Below are positions 6,091 to 10,434 of a stretch of 10,434 nucleotides of DNA, in pieces. Within the stretch, counting starts at the first letter, position 1, and each line of letters begins with the position of its first letter. Position numbers and translations under genes: made by a program. The notes beneath the pieces were generated by a model that saw only the letters and a program-made list of their open reading frames with translations, was not told the origin of the DNA and did not search any database. Location of the stretch: contig PIYF01000012.1 of NCBI GenBank assembly GCA_003601875.1, forward strand, positions 1-10,434, in the 5' to 3' direction. Source of the stretch: Candidatus Bathyarchaeota archaeon. GTDB lineage: Archaea > Thermoproteota > Bathyarchaeia > Bathyarchaeales > Bathycorpusculaceae.

Positions 6091-6939
6091 GTGAAAATTC
6101 GGCATCCATGTCAAGCAGGAGCATTCTATGCTGGAGACCCTGAATCCTTAAGAAAACAGATAGAAAACTGTTTTCTTCATGAGCTTGGACCTGGAAAAAT
6201 ACCCAAAGTGAACGAGGAAGGACCGCGAAACATTGTTGGCTTAATTTGCCCTCACGCTGGATACATGTATTCAGGCCCAGTGGCAGCTCACAGTTATTAT
6301 GCACTTGCCTTAGATGGGAAACCTGAAGTTGTTGTTCTTTTCGGTCCAAATCACACGGGTTATGGCAGTGGTTTAGCTATTATGAATGAGGGTGTTTGGA
6401 GAACACCTCTTGGCGATGTTGAGGTTGACGGTGAATTGGCAGATGAAATCGTTAAAGAGTCACAGATTGTTGATGTTGATGATTCAGCTCACCGTTTTGA
6501 GCATTCAATTGAAGTTCAACTTCCGTTTCTCCAATACCTTTATGGCTCAAACTTCAAAATAGTTCCAATATGCTTCTTAATGCAGGATTTGTCTTCAGCT
6601 AGCGAGGTTGGAAAGGCAACGGCGAAAATTTTAGCTGATAGAAATGCAGTTATAATTGCCTCATCCGATATGACTCACTATGAACCTCACGATGAAGCAG
6701 TGAGAAAGGACAGCTTATTTTTAAAAGCTGTGGAATCCATGGATGAAACCGAGTTATATTCTATCATCGAAACCTACAGAGTTAGCGCTTGCGGTTATGG
6801 TCCAATAACAGCTTTAATTACAGCTGCAAGGGATTTAGGGGTGAAAGAAGTTAAGGTTCTTCAATATAAAACAAGTGGAGATGTTATCCGAGACTATTCA
6901 AGCGTTGTTGGGTATGCTTCCGTGTGTTTTAAAAAATAG
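6091..6939 (+). CDS. MEMO1 family protein
   Basis: MEMO proteins share the fold of class III extradiol dioxygenases. The human member binds iron or copper through two histidines and a cysteine, and the archaeal role is not established. The 282-residue product begins KIRHPCQAGAFYAGDP, the usual MEMO opening, and carries the pocket residues H55 (CPHAGYMYSGP), H88 (FGPNHTGYG), D193 and H196 (SSDMTHYEPHDE) and C234 (SACGYGPI), all as in well-studied homologues. It ends DYSSVVGYASV, also typical. GTG at 6091 is chosen because GGAAGG at 6077-6082 lies eight bases upstream and homologues start close to the RHP motif; an earlier in-frame ATG sits 46 bases inside rps2. Four bases separate it from rps2 and eight from mevalonate kinase. 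The gene is often seen between rps2 and mevalonate kinase in archaea, hinting at a link to lipid or redox metabolism. Confidence 0.92.
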   Translation: MKIRHPCQAGAFYAGDPESLRKQIENCFLHELGPGKIPKVNEEGPRNIVGLICPHAGYMYSGPVAAHSYYALALDGKPEVVVLFGPNHTGYGSGLAIMNEGVWRTPLGDVEVDGELADEIVKESQIVDVDDSAHRFEHSIEVQLPFLQYLYGSNFKIVPICFLMQDLSSASEVGKATAKILADRNAVIIASSDMTHYEPHDEAVRKDSLFLKAVESMDETELYSIIETYRVSACGYGPITALITAARDLGVKEVKVLQYKTSGDVIRDYSSVVGYASVCFKK

Positions 6940-6947
6940 TGATGTAA

Positions 6948-7934
6948 ATGGGAGTAGTTGTTGCTTCAGCTCCCGCTAAAATAATCCTTTTTGGAGAACA
7001 TTTCGTCGTTTACGGTGAACCAGCCATCGTTACAGCCATAGACAAAAGAGTTTACGCCAAGGCTGAGTTCAGAGAAGACAAACGTTTACATATTCGATCA
7101 GAAAACTTGAATTTAGCTGGATATTTTGAAGATGACGTTTTTAAAGTTGAGGAAGGAGAAGAGAAAAAGGCAAGGTTTAAACTTGAACCAATTAAAGTTG
7201 CTGTTAATGAAGTTTTAAAAATTAAAGGTGAAAAATTAGGTTTAAACATTGAGGTTAACTCAACAGTTCCAGTTGCAGCTGGTTTAGGATCATCAGCCGC
7301 CACAGCATCATCCGTAACACTTGCAGTAGCTGAACTTTTAAAGTTAAAAATATCAAAGGAGACAATTTTTCGCATAGCGTACGAAGCTGAAAAAATTGTG
7401 CATGGAACCCCTTCAGGAGTTGACCCAGCGATTTCAACCTTTGGAGGAATGCTTCTCTTTCAGGTTGATACAGGTTTTAAACCGTTAAACGTTGAAGCTG
7501 ATCTCCCTTTAATTGTTTGCGACACTGGAATTGAAAGATCTACAAGTGTTCAAGTTGCTAAGGTTCGAAGCGTAAAAGAGAGGCATCCGCAAATTTTTGA
7601 ATCCATGATGAAAACAGCTCGTGGAATAGTTTTAAGAGCTGTTGACGCCTTAAAAAATAATGATTTAAAAATGCTTGGAGAATTAATGAATCTTAATCAT
7701 GCCTTACTTTATGGTTTAGGAGTTTCAGATGAATCCTTGGAATGGCTTATAAACATAGCTAGAAAAGCAGGTGCCCTAGGTGCAAAGTTAACAGGAGCTG
7801 GAGGTGGAGGATGTATGATAGCGTTAACTGAAAACGAAAAGCTTGAAACAGTTTTAGAGGCTGTTCAAAAAGCTGGTGGAAAAGCTTTTATAGCTAAGAA
7901 GACGGATGTTGGTGTAAAAATTGAAAAATTATAA
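6948..7934 (+). CDS. mvk: Mevalonate kinase
   Basis: Mevalonate kinase (GHMP superfamily) transfers phosphate from ATP to mevalonate, giving 5-phosphomevalonate for isoprenoid synthesis. The 328-residue product has all three GHMP motifs: [19 protein letters not shown] at about residues 8-26 with the conserved lysine K11; [16 protein letters not shown] (107-122), the phosphate-binding loop; and [14 protein letters not shown] (280-293). [16 protein letters not shown] (152-167) places the catalytic aspartate at D159 and favours mevalonate kinase over homoserine or galactokinase. Length is usual for archaea. The ATG at 6948 follows the MEMO stop by eight bases with only a weak GTGAT as ribosome site. 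The stop overlaps the next gene by 14 bases. Genes for the phosphomevalonate branch are not in the window, so which archaeal mevalonate route is used cannot be read here. Confidence 0.95.
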   Translation: MGVVVASAPAKIILFGEHFVVYGEPAIVTAIDKRVYAKAEFREDKRLHIRSENLNLAGYFEDDVFKVEEGEEKKARFKLEPIKVAVNEVLKIKGEKLGLNIEVNSTVPVAAGLGSSAATASSVTLAVAELLKLKISKETIFRIAYEAEKIVHGTPSGVDPAISTFGGMLLFQVDTGFKPLNVEADLPLIVCDTGIERSTSVQVAKVRSVKERHPQIFESMMKTARGIVLRAVDALKNNDLKMLGELMNLNHALLYGLGVSDESLEWLINIARKAGALGAKLTGAGGGGCMIALTENEKLETVLEAVQKAGGKAFIAKKTDVGVKIEKL

Positions 7935-8730
7935 GCTTACAATTCTGAAGATAGGCGGTTCAGTTATCACAGATAAGAATAAGGAACTTCAAGTGCGAAT
8001 GCCAACAGTAAATAGACTTGCAGAAGAAATAAAAAAAGCTGAAGTTTCAAACCTGATAATTGTACATGGAGGAGGAAGTTTCGGGCATCCCCTTGCTCAA
8101 GAATATGATTTAAAAGGTGGATTAAAAAATCAAGTGCAAAAGAAGGGTTTTTCCGAAACCCATCATGTAATGACCGTTCTTAACGGACTTTTCATGGATG
8201 CATTAATCTGGAGGAACATCCCCGCGGTTTCAATAACCCCTTCCTCATGTATAATGACGGAAAATGGAAGAATCAAAACTTTTGAGGACAAACCATTAAA
8301 GAAAATGTTAGAAATGAACTTCATACCAGTTCTATATGGTGATGCAGTTTTAGATTTAAAACTAGGCTTCACAATTTTATCTGGAGATCAACTTGTCTCA
8401 GAACTCGCCGTAAGGTTTAACGCTGAACGGATAATAATAGGAGTTGACGTTGACGGACTATACGATTACGACCCAAAAGTTAACGAAAACGCAAAACTTT
8501 TCACATGTTTAACCTTAAAGGAACTTAAAAATCTGCGGCGTAAACTAACTAAGCCTAAAACTGTGGATGTAACGGGAGGAATGTTAGGCAAAATAAATGA
8601 AATTATAACAGCTGCTGAGAAAGGAATCCCTGTGAAAATTGTAAATGCAACGAAGCCAAACTACATTTACAAAGCTCTTAAAGGAGAAAATGTTAGAGGC
8701 ACATTAATAGAAGGAGGAAAAATTGATTAA
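7921..8730 (+). CDS. ipk: Isopentenyl phosphate kinase
   Basis: This kinase (amino acid kinase superfamily) phosphorylates isopentenyl phosphate to isopentenyl diphosphate, the last step of the modified archaeal mevalonate pathway. The 269-residue product shows LKIGGSVIT (residues 9-17), [15 protein letters not shown] (48-62) with H56 at the position of the substrate-binding histidine that marks this family, [18 protein letters not shown], the TILSGDQL loop, [12 protein letters not shown] and the closing VTGGMLGKI with its conserved lysine. The start is TTG at 7921, which overlaps the mvk stop by 14 bases and has GGTG at 7911-7914 six bases upstream; the N-terminus [10 protein letters not shown] leaves no room for a later start. 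Position between mevalonate kinase and the IPP isomerase strongly supports the assignment over acetylglutamate or uridylate kinase. Confidence 0.94.
   Translation: MKNYKLTILKIGGSVITDKNKELQVRMPTVNRLAEEIKKAEVSNLIIVHGGGSFGHPLAQEYDLKGGLKNQVQKKGFSETHHVMTVLNGLFMDALIWRNIPAVSITPSSCIMTENGRIKTFEDKPLKKMLEMNFIPVLYGDAVLDLKLGFTILSGDQLVSELAVRFNAERIIIGVDVDGLYDYDPKVNENAKLFTCLTLKELKNLRRKLTKPKTVDVTGGMLGKINEIITAAEKGIPVKIVNATKPNYIYKALKGENVRGTLIEGGKID
8711..8717 (+). promoter_or_regulatory. Strong ribosome binding site fixing the TTG start of fni
   Basis: AAGGAGG lies within the last codons of ipk, five bases before the TTG at 8723. The arrangement (purine-rich core, short A-run, TTG) is the same as at rps2. Confidence 0.7.
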
Positions 8731-9835
8731 AGAAACAAGAAAACGTAAATCTGATCATATAAGAATTTCTTTAGAGAAGGATGTTCAAGCAAAAAATGTG
8801 ACAACATGTTTTGAAAACGTTTATTTTGTGCATAGAGCCTTACCTGAAATAGATAAAAAAGAAATAAAACTTGAAACAAAAGTTTTTAACCACAAATTTT
8901 CTGCACCCCTAATTGTTGGGGCAATCACTGGTGGCACTCCAGAAGCAACTAAGATAAATGCAACGATAGCTGAGGCTGTTGAAGAGTTAGGTTTAGGGAT
9001 GGGTGTTGGAAGTCAAAGGGCGGCAATAGAAAACAAAAAGCTTGAAAAAACTTTTTCCATAGTTAGGGAGAAAGCTCCAAACGCTTTTATAATTGCAAAT
9101 CTTGGCGGGATACAACTTGTAAATGGATACAGCGTTAAAGAAGTTAGGAAAATCATTAAGATGATTGACGCGGACGCTGTTGCTATACATTTAAATCCCC
9201 TTCAAGAAGCTGTGCAACCAGAGGGGCAAACAAACTTTAGAGGAGTATTGAAAAAGATAGGGGAAATTGCAAGTGCTGTTGATAAGCCTGTGATAGTGAA
9301 GGAGACAGGAGCTGGAATCGCTGCTGAAGAGGCTGAGAAACTTGAATCTGTGGGTGTGAAAGGAATTGATGTGGGTGGAGCTGGAGGAACAAGTTTTGCA
9401 GCTGTTGAATATTACCGTGCAAAAGAGAAGGGAAACAGTTTTCAAGAAGTGTTAGGCAAGGTTTTCTGGGATTGGGGTATCCCTACAGCGGTAAGCCTTA
9501 TTGAAGTATCCCAAACTGTAAAGATTCCAGTCATCGCCTCAGGTGGAATAAGAAATGGTGTTGACGTAGCTAAAGCCATAGCTTTAGGTGCAAACTTAAC
9601 GAGCTTTTCGCAGCCAGCTTTAAAAGCGTCTGTTAAAGGAGCTGAAGAAATGAAAAAAATGCTTTCTATAATTATTGAAGAATTAAAAACCGTTATGTTT
9701 CTTGCTGGGGCATCTTCCATTCAAGATTTACGTAAGGTTCCTCTAGTAATAACGGGTAAGGCTGCAGATTGGCTGAAAATGAGGGGATTTAATCCGGAAA
9801 AATATGCAAGGAGAGGAAGAAAATTTGGATGTTGA
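8723..9835 (+). CDS. fni: Isopentenyl-diphosphate delta-isomerase type 2 (FMN-dependent)
   Basis: Type 2 IDI converts IPP to DMAPP using reduced FMN and magnesium, and is unrelated to the type 1 enzyme of eukaryotes and many bacteria. The 370-residue product begins with RKSDHIRI (residues 8-15), the family's N-terminal signature. It also has the PLIVGAITGGTPEATKIN FMN-binding stretch, GMGVGSQRA, HLNPLQEAVQPEGQTNFRG with Q161 and E162 at the catalytic and metal-ligand positions, KETGAGIA, DVGGAGGTSFAAVE, and the phosphate-binding ASGGIRNGVDVAKAIALGA (272-290). Length fits. The TTG at 8723 overlaps ipk by 8 bases and has a perfect AAGGAGG. Its end overlaps the prenyl synthase start by 11 bases. 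With ipk and the downstream synthase it supplies both five-carbon building blocks for lipid chains. Confidence 0.96.
   Translation: MIKETRKRKSDHIRISLEKDVQAKNVTTCFENVYFVHRALPEIDKKEIKLETKVFNHKFSAPLIVGAITGGTPEATKINATIAEAVEELGLGMGVGSQRAAIENKKLEKTFSIVREKAPNAFIIANLGGIQLVNGYSVKEVRKIIKMIDADAVAIHLNPLQEAVQPEGQTNFRGVLKKIGEIASAVDKPVIVKETGAGIAAEEAEKLESVGVKGIDVGGAGGTSFAAVEYYRAKEKGNSFQEVLGKVFWDWGIPTAVSLIEVSQTVKIPVIASGGIRNGVDVAKAIALGANLTSFSQPALKASVKGAEEMKKMLSIIIEELKTVMFLAGASSIQDLRKVPLVITGKAADWLKMRGFNPEKYARRGRKFGC
9808..9816 (+). promoter_or_regulatory. Ribosome binding site for the prenyl synthase gene
   Basis: AAGGAGAGG at the end of fni lies eight bases before the TTG at 9825. The other candidate start, ATG 9804, lies upstream of it and has only a weak GGA before it. 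Confidence 0.5.
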
Positions 9836-10434
9836 AAAATTTCTCATGGAAAATGCAGCTTTAATAGATAATGTTATTGAAAAATATATTCCAAGAGAAT
9901 TCTCTCCAACGAGTGTTCTCTTTGAGGTTATCCAGCCGCGATATGCATACTGTTTAAAAGCTTTAAATAAGGCCTTAGCTGAACCAATTTGGGAATTTCT
10001 TGATAGAGGTGGGAAAAGATGGCGTCCAGCCCTCTTTCTTCTTATCTGCGAAGCCTTAGGTAAAAACCCTAAAGACTTTATTGATTTTGCAATAATCCCT
10101 GAAGTAATCCATAATGGAACATTAATGATAGATGACATTGAGGATTCCTCTGAATTTCGAAGGGGAAAGCCTTGTACATACAAGATTTACGGTTTAGACA
10201 TAGCGATAAATGCTGGAAACGCCATGTACTATCTTCCATTATTACCATTGATGAAGCATAGAGACAAATTTTCCCATGAGAAACTTAAAAAAATCTATGA
10301 AATTTACGTTCAAGAAATGATAAATTTAAGTTTAGGTCAAGCCATGGACATAGCTTGGCATCGAGGTTTAGCGGAAGCCGACAATCTGACGGAAAAAGAT
10401 TACATGCAGATGTGCGCCTATAAAACAGGAACTT
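9825..10434 (+). CDS. idsA: Polyprenyl (probably geranylgeranyl) diphosphate synthase, N-terminal part
   Basis: This trans-prenyltransferase adds IPP units to DMAPP or longer primers and makes the C20 (possibly C15-C25) chains of ether lipids. The frame is open to the right edge, giving about 203 residues of an expected 320-350. Visible signatures are RGGKRWRPAL (61-70, IPP-binding), the first aspartate-rich motif DDIED (103-107) in HNGTLMIDDIEDSSEFRRGKP, and LSLGQAMDIAW (169-178). The second aspartate-rich motif lies beyond the window. The residues just before DDIED are small (N97, G98, T99), with no bulky aromatic that would stop chains at C15, so C20 or longer is inferred. TTG at 9825 is chosen from AAGGAGAGG; ATG 9804 would add seven residues. 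It overlaps fni by 11 bases. Many archaea carry an RNase J gene between fni and this gene; here it is absent. Confidence 0.93.
   Translation, partial: MDVEKFLMENAALIDNVIEKYIPREFSPTSVLFEVIQPRYAYCLKALNKALAEPIWEFLDRGGKRWRPALFLLICEALGKNPKDFIDFAIIPEVIHNGTLMIDDIEDSSEFRRGKPCTYKIYGLDIAINAGNAMYYLPLLPLMKHRDKFSHEKLKKIYEIYVQEMINLSLGQAMDIAWHRGLAEADNLTEKDYMQMCAYKTGT

Noticed and set aside
5966..6349. Reverse-strand open frame of 127 codons over the rps2/MEMO junction
   Set aside because: Covers the ends of two well-supported sense genes and has no recognisable motif or ribosome site.
9743..10183. Reverse-strand open frame of 146 codons at the fni / prenyl synthase junction
   Set aside because: The sense strand reads an intact prenyl synthase with RGGKRWRP and DDIED; the antisense translation looks random.
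1..10434. A previously undescribed system, mobile element, CRISPR array or defence locus
   Set aside because: Every gene from base 348 onward belongs to a known family in a known archaeal order. I saw no direct-repeat arrays, transposase, integrase, toxin-antitoxin pair or tRNA.

Overview
The window is archaeal. It carries the conserved archaeal ribosomal protein / RNA polymerase block (uS13, uS4, uS11, Rpo3/RpoD, eL18, uL13, uS9, Rpo10/RpoN), then enolase, uS2, a MEMO-family protein and a run of isoprenoid genes (mevalonate kinase, isopentenyl phosphate kinase, type 2 IDI, polyprenyl diphosphate synthase). RpoD, RpoN, eL18, isopentenyl phosphate kinase and the FMN-type IDI in this order are an archaeal signature. 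The DNA is AT-rich, TTG and GTG starts are frequent, and Shine-Dalgarno sequences are good. A CARDB-like surface-protein tail lies just upstream. A TACK archaeon is plausible and Bathyarchaeia would fit, but that placement is inference; nothing here proves it.

Layout: bases 1-275 hold the 3' end of a CARDB-like extracellular protein. Bases 276-347 hold a strong-looking BRE/TATA promoter. Bases 348-1771 hold rps13-rps4-rps11, packed with gaps of 1-4 bases. Bases 1772-1872 are the only sizeable gap inside the cluster (101 bases); they contain a second promoter-like element and a set of short inverted repeats ahead of rpoD. From 1873 to the right edge every gene touches, overlaps or nearly touches the next: rpoD, rpl18e, rpl13, rps9, rpoN, eno, rps2, memo, mvk, ipk, fni and the 5' part of a GGPP-synthase-type gene that runs off the window. 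Everything is on the plus strand. No stretch above 300 bases lacks a gene, and I see no tRNA, rRNA, CRISPR array or mobile element.

How the genes work together: the first block builds the small and large ribosomal subunits and the alpha-like (RpoD) and RpoN assembly subunits of RNA polymerase. Enolase links to central carbon metabolism. The last four genes phosphorylate mevalonate, phosphorylate isopentenyl phosphate to IPP, isomerise IPP to DMAPP and condense them to the prenyl chains of archaeal ether lipids. Likely co-transcription ties ribosome and polymerase synthesis to membrane-lipid synthesis.

I found no previously undescribed system. The points most worth a second look are the cysteine content of RpoD (a zinc-type quartet plus two complete 4Fe-4S motifs), the repeat-bearing rpoD leader, the missing rpoK and RNase J at positions where many archaea carry them, the MEMO gene inside the operon, and several TTG starts that automatic gene calling would misplace.
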